A stretch of 9,126 nucleotides of DNA from NCBI GenBank assembly GCA_002713825.1, contig PAUU01000048.1, positions 1 through 9,126 of the forward strand, in the 5' to 3' direction. The position numbers and the translations under genes are program-made. Source of the stretch: Acidiferrobacteraceae bacterium. Its GTDB lineage: Bacteria; Pseudomonadota; Gammaproteobacteria; Arenicellales; UBA868. The notes under the pieces were generated by a model that saw only the letters and a program-made list of their open reading frames with translations, was not told the DNA's origin and ran no database searches. This document shows positions 1-6,025 of this stretch, in pieces; positions within the stretch are counted from its first letter, which is position 1, and each line of letters starts with the position of its first letter.

Positions 1-549
1 AGTCATAGCTAGGGCGTCCTGCAGGCGCTTAAGTTCCACGCGAAGACGCTTACGGGTACTATGGTCAAGTGCTGAGAATGGTTCGTCGAGCAGAAGTAGT
101 CTTGGCTTTCTGGCAAGGGCGCGCGCCATGGCGACCCGTTGACTCTGGCCCCCAGATAGTTCGCTGGGTCGGCGATCGGCTAAGCCGCCGATTCCGACCA
201 GGTCAAGAAAGCGCTGTGACTCAAGACCTCGCTCGCGCCTCGGCAGATGATTCAGGGCCGCTCCCACGTTTTCAGCGGCGGTGAGGTGTGGAAACAGCCC
301 AAATGATTGAGTGACAAAACCTAATGGACGCTGATAAGCGGGTCTGAAGTATCGTGTTTCTGTGTCTGCCCAGACATCGTTATCGAAACTGATCAGAGAG
401 TGACTGGGCGCCAATAGCCCTGCTACCGCACGGAGCACGCTAGTCTTTCCACTGCCAGAGGGGCCAACAATAGCGGAAAGGGCGCCCACAGGGAGCCCGA
501 AGTCGACTTTTAGAGCAGGAGTATCATTCTCGATCTGGATCGACAGCAT
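1..549 (-). CDS. modC: Molybdate ABC transporter ATP-binding protein ModC (partial, C-terminus outside window)
   Basis: This is the ATPase subunit that would power molybdate import from the cytoplasmic face of the ModB channel. The minus strand reads open from the ATG at 549 to the window edge, giving the first 183 residues. Visible are Walker A GPSGSGKT (29-36), the Q-loop with Q81 followed by SFGLFPH, the ABC signature LSGGQ (131-135), Walker B LLLLDEP (151-157) and the D-loop SALD. The C-terminal part, where ModC proteins usually carry a molybdate-binding TOBE/MOP domain, lies outside the window, so its presence cannot be judged. The start ATG shares one base with the modB stop (TGATG), and AGGAA (556-560 on the minus strand) is a suitable ribosome binding site. 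The substrate is assigned from the adjacent modA and modB; the ATPase core alone would only say importer-type ABC ATPase. Confidence 0.9.
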   Translation of the reverse strand, partial: MLSIQIENDTPALKVDFGLPVGALSAIVGPSGSGKTSVLRAVAGLLAPSHSLISFDNDVWADTETRYFRPAYQRPLGFVTQSFGLFPHLTAAENVGAALNHLPRRERGLESQRFLDLVGIGGLADRRPSELSGGQSQRVAMARALARKPRLLLLDEPFSALDHSTRKRLRVELKRLQDALAMT

Positions 550-1226
550 CAGGTGTTCCTGCGCCTTCGTTGGTCACGCCTTTCCAGAACCCCATAGCCG
601 AGTGCCACCGTTACCAGCGAGATCAGCAGCAAAAAGCCTGCCATCTGACCCGCCCCAAGCGGATCAAAGGCTTGGACACGATCAAATATGGCGATAGATA
701 AAGTGCGAGTCTCTCCGGGAATATTTCCGCCGACCATTAATACGACTCCAAATTCACCGAGAGTGTGCCCCAGCGTTAGAACCGCCGCCGACAACACACC
801 TGGCCAGGCAAGAGGCATCTCGACTCGTGTGAAAGCCTGCCACGGGGTCATGCCGCAGCACGCGGCAGCATCGTAAAGTTCGGTGGAGACCACCTCAAAG
901 GCCCGTTGCACCGGCAGAATGGCGAAAGGCAGGTTAACCAATATTGAGGCCACCACAAGACCAGGAAAACTGAACACCAAAGACACACCAAACCAGGACA
1001 TGATTAACTCCCCAACGGGAGATCGGGCGCCTGTGAATACCAGAAGGTAATAGCCCACTACCGTCGGCGGAAGCACCAGCGGCAGCGCGAAAAATGCCTG
1101 TAGCCAGGGCCGTGCTCGGGTTTGAGTTTTTGCTAGCCAACGGCCCGTCACTACCCCGATGGGCAGCAGCAATGCGAGCGTCCATGCGGCGAGCTGTAAC
1201 GACAGATGAAATGCGTTCCAATCCAT
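549..1226 (-). CDS. modB: Molybdate ABC transporter permease ModB
   Basis: This inner-membrane permease forms the molybdate channel with ModA and ModC. At 225 residues it has the usual ModB length. About five hydrophobic segments are visible, near residues 9-28, 45-65, 86-105, 143-165 and 195-214. The stretch LPLVLPPTVVGYYLL (49-63) and the later GEFGVVLMVGGNIPGETRT (157-175) are typical of ModB. The EAA-type cytoplasmic loop that docks on the ATPase lies around 116-145 (YDAAACCG, then EMPLAWPG). The protein ends in a basic arginine-rich tail. It starts 24 bases after the modA stop with only a weak ribosome binding site, and its TGA overlaps the modC start, so it is probably translated within a polycistronic mod message. 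The assignment is firm; oxyanion specificity (molybdate against tungstate) is inferred. Confidence 0.93.
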   Translation of the reverse strand: MDWNAFHLSLQLAAWTLALLLPIGVVTGRWLAKTQTRARPWLQAFFALPLVLPPTVVGYYLLVFTGARSPVGELIMSWFGVSLVFSFPGLVVASILVNLPFAILPVQRAFEVVSTELYDAAACCGMTPWQAFTRVEMPLAWPGVLSAAVLTLGHTLGEFGVVLMVGGNIPGETRTLSIAIFDRVQAFDPLGAGQMAGFLLLISLVTVALGYGVLERRDQRRRRNT

Positions 1227-1250
1227 CTTTGGGTTAGAGCGGCCTGATGT

Positions 1251-2060
1251 CTATTGCTGCAGGTTTTGGTTCGTTGGGACGGGGTCGTTTAAGCCATGGC
1301 GACTGAAGATGTCTCGAGAATCGGTCGACTGGAGATACGCAAAAAACTCGTGGGTTTTTTGGTCAGCGCTGGGCAATAGTACCATCTGCTGATCGAGCTC
1401 AACGTTCGGAAAAATCTCGTTGGGCAGTGCCTGAAGATGTCCAGTCTTTTGCAGTTCTGCCAACTGGGCCAGTGGCATCGGTACAAACGCCACATCGACA
1501 TCCCCCTCGAGCGCGTACTGTACTGCCTGGCCCGCATTGGCACCGACGAGAAGGACCTGCTTTGCTTGGCCCCAGGTGCCGGAATGCTGTAAGGCTGCTC
1601 TCGCGGCGCTACCGTAGGGTGCATACTCTGGGTTGGCAATAACCAAGCGTTTGATAGCGCCGTCTTCGAGAGCATAGCCAAGTGCGAGCAAGGGATCTTC
1701 AGTCTGACCCAGCAGCCCCGGACGGCTATACAGTGCCAGCACACCGCTCGCATAAGTTACCGGTGCCCCTCGAGTTAAGCCAAGGTCGACTAGCCATTGC
1801 ACGTAAGCAGTATTGGCTGACAGGAAAAGTGCATAAGGGGCGCCATTCGCAATCTGATTGGCCAATGTACCCGATGACCCAAAAACCAGTCTGACGGATT
1901 GCCCTGTGACTTGGTTATAACGGGCCGATAGTTCCTCTAGTGCAGGCCGGATACTGGCGGCAGCTGCAATAAGAGGTCCGTTGGCAAAAGCTGGAACCGA
2001 GGAAAGGGGGATCGTGCTCCAAAAAAACAGAACGGCGACACAGGTTCGCCAATTTCTCAC
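1251..2060 (-). CDS. modA: Molybdate-binding periplasmic protein ModA
   Basis: This periplasmic binding protein captures molybdate and delivers it to ModBC. Its 269 residues are close to the family norm. Residues 1-26 form a Sec signal peptide ending AFA before NG. ModA-type binding segments follow in order: AAAASI (32-37, candidate oxyanion-contacting serine S36), FGSSGTLANQI (60-70), ANPEYAPYGSAARAAL (142-157) and GANAGQAVQYALEGDVDVAF (173-192). The start is GTG at 2060, shown as Met in the translation; it overlaps the stop of the upstream small gene by four bases (GTGA), which indicates translational coupling. No strong ribosome binding site precedes it, in line with coupling. Tungstate binding is also possible, since the two oxyanions are hard to separate by sequence. 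No gene for the ModE repressor is visible in the window. Confidence 0.92.
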   Translation of the reverse strand: MRNWRTCVAVLFFWSTIPLSSVPAFANGPLIAAAASIRPALEELSARYNQVTGQSVRLVFGSSGTLANQIANGAPYALFLSANTAYVQWLVDLGLTRGAPVTYASGVLALYSRPGLLGQTEDPLLALGYALEDGAIKRLVIANPEYAPYGSAARAALQHSGTWGQAKQVLLVGANAGQAVQYALEGDVDVAFVPMPLAQLAELQKTGHLQALPNEIFPNVELDQQMVLLPSADQKTHEFFAYLQSTDSRDIFSRHGLNDPVPTNQNLQQ

Positions 2061-2515
2061 GAACCGCTGACCACAAGCGAATTGGTGTCCAATGCGATTG
2101 TCCTTAAGAGTGCGTGGTCCTCTTTACGAGCTGCATGACACAGAAGATAGCGCTCAAAGCGAGGCAGAACCGCCCAATTTGCCTGGACACAAGCTTCTTC
2201 TCTGAACACAGTAATTTTCACAGGTTCTGCTTCATTTAGCCAAAGAACACTATCGGGTGTGGCCGGTTCAGAGGGGGGCATTACGTCTCGGTCAGCTGAT
2301 TCCAGAACCTCTCTAAGAACTGCAAAGAAACGCCCACCGCCGTCTGAGCTCACCACCGGGGTATCGATCAGGATTTGGCGATCATTTTCGCTGATAGCAC
2401 GCCAATCCGAGAGGTGAATATTCGCCCCAGTCAGATCGAGTTTCATTCTTACAACAAGAGGAATGTTTCTTCGGGTGGGGTCTTTAGCCCGCTCCAACGC
2501 GAGTACCTGTTCCAT
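2057..2515 (-). CDS. Small protein resembling the nitrate-reductase-associated family (Nitr_red_assoc), first gene of the mod operon
   Basis: This 152-residue soluble protein has no signal peptide and no membrane segment. The N-terminal half (RRNIPLVVRMKLDLTG, 15-30; then HLSDWRAISENDRQILIDTP, 34-53) resembles the Nitr_red_assoc family, best known from cyanobacteria, where it is encoded near nitrate reductase and molybdopterin genes and has no established biochemical function. The C-terminal FERYLLCHAARKEDHALLRT (119-138) could be the family's conserved arginine/lysine-rich end, but this half fits less clearly and cysteines 109 and 126 do not form a recognised motif. The start at 2515 is supported by AAAGGAGT (2522-2529). 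Its TGA overlaps the modA GTG, so it is co-translated with modA. Context suggests a role in molybdenum supply or molybdoenzyme maturation; that is inference. The family call is from memory of its consensus and is moderate. Confidence 0.6.
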   Translation of the reverse strand: MEQVLALERAKDPTRRNIPLVVRMKLDLTGANIHLSDWRAISENDRQILIDTPVVSSDGGGRFFAVLREVLESADRDVMPPSEPATPDSVLWLNEAEPVKITVFREEACVQANWAVLPRFERYLLCHAARKEDHALLRTIALDTNSLVVSGS

Positions 2516-2521
2516 AAGTTG

Positions 2522-2529
2522 ACTCCTTT
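2522..2529 (-). promoter_or_regulatory. Ribosome binding site of the first mod-operon gene
   Basis: The minus strand reads AAAGGAGT six bases before the ATG at 2515, a near-ideal Shine-Dalgarno sequence. It fixes the start of the 152-residue gene and is the strongest such site in the mod operon; modA and modB have weak ones. Confidence 0.75.
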
Positions 2530-2591
2530 GATGCGGTCGCCCAATGATTCAATTCTGCCAGTGGCTGAGGTTCTCTGGAATTAGTTAGAAA

Positions 2592-2609
2592 CTATCACTT
2601 GATTTGCTG
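2592..2609 (+). repeat. Direct repeat copy 1 in the divergent promoter region
   Basis: The 18 bases CTATCACTTGATTTGCTG match 14 of 18 positions of the copy at 2649-2666. The copies start 57 bases apart on the same strand. Both lie in the AT-rich part of the divergent region, so they could be a pair of binding sites; chance similarity in AT-rich DNA is also possible. Confidence 0.4.
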
Positions 2610-2648
2610 AAAGGTAATATCTATCAGATAAATAATTTTGGCAGTTGG

Positions 2649-2666
2649 CTATCAATCAATTTGCAG
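2649..2666 (+). repeat. Direct repeat copy 2 in the divergent promoter region
   Basis: CTATCAATCAATTTGCAG is the second copy of the repeat at 2592-2609, with identical ends (CTATCA and ATTTGC) and a variable centre. It lies about 140 bases before the soxC start, a plausible activator position. Confidence 0.4.
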
Positions 2667-2703
2667 TATCGATTTGTAATCCCCTGAGAAGAGTATAAGT
2701 TTA

Positions 2704-2723
2704 ACTTGCGTACAAGTACGTAA
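2704..2723. promoter_or_regulatory. Candidate operator: imperfect palindrome upstream of soxC
   Basis: TTGCGTAC-AA-GTACGTAA (2706-2723) pairs in seven of eight positions per arm. A second, nested palindrome ACTTG-CGTA-CAAGT (2704-2717) shares the same bases. It lies just downstream of the TATAAG at 2694-2699, where a repressor could block transcription of soxC. No regulator gene is in the window, so the binding factor is unknown; sox genes elsewhere are often controlled by ArsR-family repressors. Confidence 0.4.
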
Positions 2724-2794
2724 AAGAAATACCGACAAATAAGCAACACAAATTAATGTCGATCTTTCTTTTTTCGCTTTGGCTAACAACTTAC

Positions 2795-2800
2795 AGGAGG
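2795..2800 (+). promoter_or_regulatory. Ribosome binding site of soxC
   Basis: AGGAGG lies four bases before the ATG at 2805 (or AGGAG at 2798-2802, two bases before it). This perfect Shine-Dalgarno core supports the 2805 start over the in-frame ATG at 2868 (Met22), which lacks such a site. Confidence 0.8.
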
Positions 2801-2804
2801 AGTT

Positions 2805-4133
2805 ATGACCGAAAAGCAAATCTTGCAACCCATCTCACGAAGTTCCCCTGAAAAGTATTCGGAAGGAATGGCGCGGGAAGAGGGAGCTCTTAAAACCACC
2901 ACCCGAAGGTCGTTCTTAACGGGCGCAGCTTCCGCGGTTGCGGCAGCGACCGTCGCGTCTACGACTGGAGCTGTAGCCAGTCCGTTGGAAGTTCAGCCGT
3001 CATCGAAGTCGATGGGCCGCACTACCGTGCCACAAGGCTATGGTATGCCCTCGAAGTATGAGGGGCACGTTACTCGGAACCGTACTGATGTGTACGTCAA
3101 CAAGCAGAATTATTCTGACTGGAGCATGACACCGATTCAGCACCAGCACGGAATCGTGACGCCGAACGGACTCATCTTCGAACGGCATCATGCGGGAATC
3201 CCTGACATTGATCCCGACACGCATGAGCTTGTAATCCACGGCATGGTTCGCCAGCCGATGCGGTACACGATGGATAACTTGATGCGCTACCCTTCGATTT
3301 CGAGGTTCCACTTTATGGAGTGCTCGGGAAATGGATTGACCGATTGGTTGGCGGTGAAATCAAAGACAGTGCAGCAGACCCATGGCTTGCTGTCATGTTC
3401 CCAGTTCACCGGAGTTCCCGTGTCGTGGTTACTGGACGAGGTTGGCCTTGAATCCGGCGCCAAATGGTTGTTGTTCGAAGGAGCCGACGGTTCAGCGCAC
3501 GCACGGAGTATCCCGCTTGATAAGGCGCTTGATGACGTAATGCTTGTCTTCGCGTCGGGTGGTGAGATGCTACGTCCGGAAAATGGTTACCCCTTAAGGG
3601 CGTTCATCCCGGGATGGGAAGGAAATACTTCGGTAAAGTGGCTGCGACGAATTAAGGTTTCCGACCAACCATGGCACCTGCGAAGTGAAACCGCGCGCTA
3701 TACAGACCCCATGCCTGAGGGTAAGTTTCGTCAGTTCTCTATGGAGATGGAGTGTAAATCCGTCATCACTAACCCATCAGGAGGCATGCAGATGCAGGGT
3801 CCGGGGCTCTATGAGCTTCAAGGGTTCGCCTGGTCCGGCAACGGCACGATAAAGGCTGTTGATATCACGACTGATGGAGGACGCACCTGGCGTACTGCGG
3901 ATCTAGAGGGGCCAGTGCTGAATAAGTGCCTAACAAGGTTCCGTTATCGTTGGAACTGGGACGGTGGTCCGGCAAAAATCGCAAGTCGCGCAGTGGACAG
4001 CACCGGTTATGTACAACCTACTGTCGCCGAGTTGGCAGCGAATCGGCGCATTGCTGGTTTTGTACAGCATCACAATGGAATCTTTCCTTGGGCCATTGAT
4101 ACAAACGGGGAGGTAAGAAATGCAATTGCATAA
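2805..4133 (+). CDS. soxC: SoxC-family sulfane/sulfite dehydrogenase, molybdenum-binding subunit
   Basis: SoxC is the molybdenum cofactor subunit of the periplasmic SoxCD sulfur dehydrogenase, which oxidises protein-bound sulfane sulfur in the thiosulfate oxidation cycle; relatives oxidise sulfite directly. The 442-residue product has a twin-arginine motif TTRRSFL (32-38), then an Ala-rich segment and a likely cleavage after AVA (58), as expected for a folded cofactor-bearing export. Family landmarks are QGYGMPSKYEG (77-87), HGIVTPNGLIFERHHAGIPD (115-134), HFMECSGNG (169-177) with the Mo-ligating Cys173, PGWEGNTSVKWLRRI (269-283), KSVITNPSGG (318-327) and the C-terminal Mo-Co dimerisation domain with AWSGNGTIKAVDITTDGGRTW (342-362). 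Conservation points to SoxC more than to SorA-type sulfite oxidases. It overlaps soxD by 14 bases. The rest of the sox cluster is not visible, so true SoxC activity against free sulfite oxidation is open. Confidence 0.9.
   Translation: MTEKQILQPISRSSPEKYSEGMAREEGALKTTTRRSFLTGAASAVAAATVASTTGAVASPLEVQPSSKSMGRTTVPQGYGMPSKYEGHVTRNRTDVYVNKQNYSDWSMTPIQHQHGIVTPNGLIFERHHAGIPDIDPDTHELVIHGMVRQPMRYTMDNLMRYPSISRFHFMECSGNGLTDWLAVKSKTVQQTHGLLSCSQFTGVPVSWLLDEVGLESGAKWLLFEGADGSAHARSIPLDKALDDVMLVFASGGEMLRPENGYPLRAFIPGWEGNTSVKWLRRIKVSDQPWHLRSETARYTDPMPEGKFRQFSMEMECKSVITNPSGGMQMQGPGLYELQGFAWSGNGTIKAVDITTDGGRTWRTADLEGPVLNKCLTRFRYRWNWDGGPAKIASRAVDSTGYVQPTVAELAANRRIAGFVQHHNGIFPWAIDTNGEVRNAIA
4107..4113 (+). promoter_or_regulatory. 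Ribosome binding site of soxD inside the soxC coding end
   Basis: GGGGAGG lies six bases before the soxD ATG at 4120 and inside the last codons of soxC. It gives soxD its own strong translation start as well as coupling to soxC, and it decides the start codon. Confidence 0.7.
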
Positions 4134-4677
4134 AATTACTATAGCCGGTGGGTTAGCGCTTGCCTTGTCTTTCTCTGCCGCTTTTGCAGGTAGTTCCAAG
4201 CCTGCCGTAAGCTTTGGTACACCGACCACTGAAGCGGACATTGCGGCGTGGGATATCGATATTCAGACCGCTACCGGGAAGGGTCTGCCATCTGGATCTG
4301 GCTCCGTTGCGGAGGGTAAGGCACTGTTTGAGATGCAATGCGTTTCCTGTCATGGCGTTGATGCAGCCGGCGGCCCGCAGTATGGCTCGATGGTTGGCGG
4401 CAAAAGGCCTCTGACCGGAGGCGGGTACCCGTATGCGCCGATTCTGTTCGACTATATTCGTCGCGCAATGCCGATGAATGCGCCTCAGTCCTTGTCGAAT
4501 GATGAGGTCTACGCATTGACGGCATATATTTACGCGCTAAATGAATTTATCCCGCAAGATGCCGTACTGGATGCTGGGTCTCTGGCTTCAATTCAGATGC
4601 CGGTCCACGTCCGAGATGGATTTATCGTTGACGATCGTCCAGATACCGCTGCGACAAGGTGTATGGAAGACTGTTAA
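4120..4677 (+). CDS. soxD: SoxD-type c-type cytochrome, monoheme short form
   Basis: This is the electron-accepting cytochrome subunit of SoxCD. The 185-residue product has a Sec signal peptide (1-23, ending AFA), the SoxD hallmark IAAWDIDI (41-48) with GKGLPSGSGSVAEGKALF (53-70), one heme site C74-V-S-C77-H78, and DYIRRAMPMNAPQSLS (111-126), where Met117 or Met119 is the likely sixth heme ligand. SNDEVYALTAYIYALN (126-141) is the closing helix of the cytochrome fold. It ends in CMEDC (Cys181, Cys185). Classical SoxD, such as that of Paracoccus, is about twice this length and has a second heme domain; here the gene stops cleanly at TAA after the first domain, with no second CxxCH in the following 500 bases. 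It starts inside soxC and has its own ribosome binding site. Confidence 0.88.
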   Translation: MQLHKITIAGGLALALSFSAAFAGSSKPAVSFGTPTTEADIAAWDIDIQTATGKGLPSGSGSVAEGKALFEMQCVSCHGVDAAGGPQYGSMVGGKRPLTGGGYPYAPILFDYIRRAMPMNAPQSLSNDEVYALTAYIYALNEFIPQDAVLDAGSLASIQMPVHVRDGFIVDDRPDTAATRCMEDC

Positions 4678-4714
4678 GCAAGGGTTGTTCCGGTTATGAA
4701 ACCCTAAGGGCGGT

Positions 4715-4746
4715 CTCAGTGGGCCAAGGTGGTTTGGCCCACTGAG
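4715..4746. terminator. Perfect 12-bp hairpin after soxD, without a T tract
   Basis: CTCAGTGGGCCA and TGGCCCACTGAG pair perfectly around an eight-base loop, 37 bases after the soxD stop. No run of T follows on either strand, so it is not a standard intrinsic terminator. It could protect the 3' end of the soxCD message or act together with the next inverted repeat. The structure is certain, the role is not. Confidence 0.5.
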
Positions 4747-4759
4747 CGGCCTGGCGTTA

Positions 4760-4820
4760 ATTCGTTAGCGGCGATGGATGCTCGTTTGGTGTAAAAAACT
4801 CCGCCGCTAACGAATCTTTT
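4760..4820 (+). terminator. 14-bp perfect inverted repeat followed by TTTT, possible soxCD terminator
   Basis: ATTCGTTAGCGGCG (4760-4773) and CGCCGCTAACGAAT (4802-4815) are exact reverse complements, separated by 28 bases, with C then TTTT (4817-4820) directly after. A transcript from soxD would fold here and end at the short T run, so a terminator is the simplest reading. The long loop and short T tract are unusual for one, and the exact repeats could instead be a recombination site or protein-binding site. Confidence 0.45.
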
Positions 4821-5215
4821 CCCCTCTCCGCAGCCTTGCGTTAGTTACGACTCCGTATAAGTAAAAATCTTTGGCACTTTTTATTCGGCGAGAGTCGTCG
4901 GCTCCTTGAGCTGACCGCAAGGTAGCTTCTCGCTGAGGACCCCCTTAATGGAGTGTTCGATCGACCGAAGCACTAGACATATTGGCGTCGAGAACACCTG
5001 AACGCACCCATTGATGGCACGTAGGTTCCTGGTAAATTTCTTGAAACATCAAGAAAAAGAACTTCAGACGAACTGCGCCTTATACAGAAGCTGCGGTTGA
5101 GCATCGGCTATCATGCGTTGAACGTTTGGACTTTCCTCATGTGGCCGCCGCAGATCCAGAAAGAACCCCAACCGATGGAATGATAGAAGCCGTTGTTAGA
5201 CCTCAAGGGGGATGG

Positions 5216-6004
5216 TCAGTGATGAAGAATCTGACTCAAGAAGAGTTTGGTGCGATCGTGCTCCGGGCTTTCGAAGAACTCTTTGGGCGGTTTTTCCTCG
5301 ATTATCTCTCCCTCATCCATGAAGATCACGCGATCAGCTACGGCGGTTGCGAAGCCCATCTCATGAGTGACTACAAGCATGGTCATGCCGCTTTCGGCGA
5401 GTTCGATCATGACATCCAGCACTTCTTTGATCATTTCGGGATCCAATGCGGAGGTAGGCTCATCAAACAACATGATCCGGGGGTTCATGCATAGGGAACG
5501 GGCAATAGCAACGCGCTGCTGCTGACCGCCCGACAGTTGACCGGGGTATTTTGCTGCCTGTTCCGGAATCTTTACCCGCTCAAGGTACTGCATGGCTTGT
5601 TCTTCAGCTTCTGCCCGCGGGAGTTTTCGTACCCAAATCGGCGCAAGGGTGACGTTATCGAGAACACTAAGGTGGGGGAAGAGGTTGAATTGCTGGAAGA
5701 CCATGCCCACCTCGGACCGGATAATCTCAATGTTTTTGAGGTCCTGCGTCAGCTCAGTGTCGTCAACAATAATGGAACCCTGTTGATGTTCCTCGAGGCG
5801 ATTAATGCATCGGATCAATGTAGATTTACCTGAACCCGATGGCCCACAGATAACAATTCTTTCCGACTTAGCGACTTCCAGGTTGATGTCCTTCAAGACG
5901 TGAAAGTCACCGAACCATTTGTGCATACCTTTAATCGAAATAATCTTGGGGTCCGACTCATTGAGACGTGACCCGGTACGGGTTGCGGTGGTTTCCTGAT
6001 TCAT
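5216..6004 (-). CDS. aapP: General L-amino-acid ABC transporter ATP-binding protein AapP
   Basis: This ATPase drives the AapQM permease pair for uptake of a broad range of L-amino acids. The 262 residues match the polar amino-acid uptake ATPases (GlnQ/AapP) along their whole length. Seen are Walker [10 protein letters not shown] (54-62), the Q-loop with Q104 in [11 protein letters not shown], the signature LSGGQQQ (157-163), Walker B IMLFDEP (177-183) with catalytic Glu182, the D-loop SALD (185-188) and switch His214 in VVTHEMGFA. The segments [28 protein letters not shown] and the end [12 protein letters not shown] are AapP-like. The start ATG lies 21 bases after the aapM stop with a weak GGAA site. 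The first 20 residues before the ABC domain are poorly conserved, so a later start cannot be excluded, although no internal Met lies before residue 27. Confidence 0.94.
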   Translation of the reverse strand: MNQETTATRTGSRLNESDPKIISIKGMHKWFGDFHVLKDINLEVAKSERIVICGPSGSGKSTLIRCINRLEEHQQGSIIVDDTELTQDLKNIEIIRSEVGMVFQQFNLFPHLSVLDNVTLAPIWVRKLPRAEAEEQAMQYLERVKIPEQAAKYPGQLSGGQQQRVAIARSLCMNPRIMLFDEPTSALDPEMIKEVLDVMIELAESGMTMLVVTHEMGFATAVADRVIFMDEGEIIEEKPPKEFFESPEHDRTKLFLSQILHH

Positions 6005-6025
6005 GATGTCGTTCCAGGTTGTGGG

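Larger units (their letters stand above)
2516..2804. promoter_or_regulatory. Divergent intergenic region between the mod operon and soxCD
   Basis: These 289 bases separate the divergent starts and are AT-rich compared with the flanking genes, especially 2580-2780. The region must hold the promoters for both directions. A TATAAG at 2694-2699 could be a -10 element for soxC, but no convincing -35 lies at the right distance, so no promoter is called with confidence. I saw no clear ModE-type operator. Candidate operators are an 18-bp imperfect palindrome (2706-2723), a short palindrome TATCT-ATC-AGATA (2618-2630) and a direct repeat (2592-2609 and 2649-2666). No open reading frame worth calling lies here. 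Confidence 0.7.
4678..5215. other. Intergenic region between convergent soxCD and aap operons, no gene recognised
   Basis: These 538 bases hold two strong inverted repeats near soxD (4715-4746 and 4760-4815). The remainder, about 4820-5215, shows frequent stops in all frames I read, apart from an open plus-strand frame from 5126 that runs on opposite aapP. A small AT-rich palindrome TTTCTTGA-AACA-TCAAGAAA sits at 5037-5056. I found no tRNA, and no transposase motif that would justify calling a mobile-element remnant. No good terminator for the aap operon is evident right after its stop. Confidence 0.6.

Noticed and set aside
69..284. Plus-strand open frame within modC
   Set aside because: The minus strand carries an intact ABC ATPase with all its motifs across this stretch, so the plus frame is a shadow.
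2516..2804. ModE operator for the mod operon
   Set aside because: I looked for paired TATA-rich half-sites of the known ModE type and found none convincing; the AT-rich stretches alone are not enough.
4760..4850. Possible integron attC site formed by CGCTAAC and GCGTTAG-like elements
   Set aside because: The core positions do not fit RYYYAAC and GTTRRRY, and no cassette or integrase gene is adjacent.
4820..5215. Possible decayed transposase or lost gene in the soxD-aapP gap
   Set aside because: Translation in the frames I read gave frequent stops and no transposase motif, and no terminal repeats or target duplications were seen.
5126..5494. Open frame of 122 codons on the plus strand, starting in the intergenic region and running over the end of aapP
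   Set aside because: Two thirds of it lies antisense to the well-conserved aapP. The non-overlapping part shows no family resemblance that I recognise, and no ribosome binding site precedes it.
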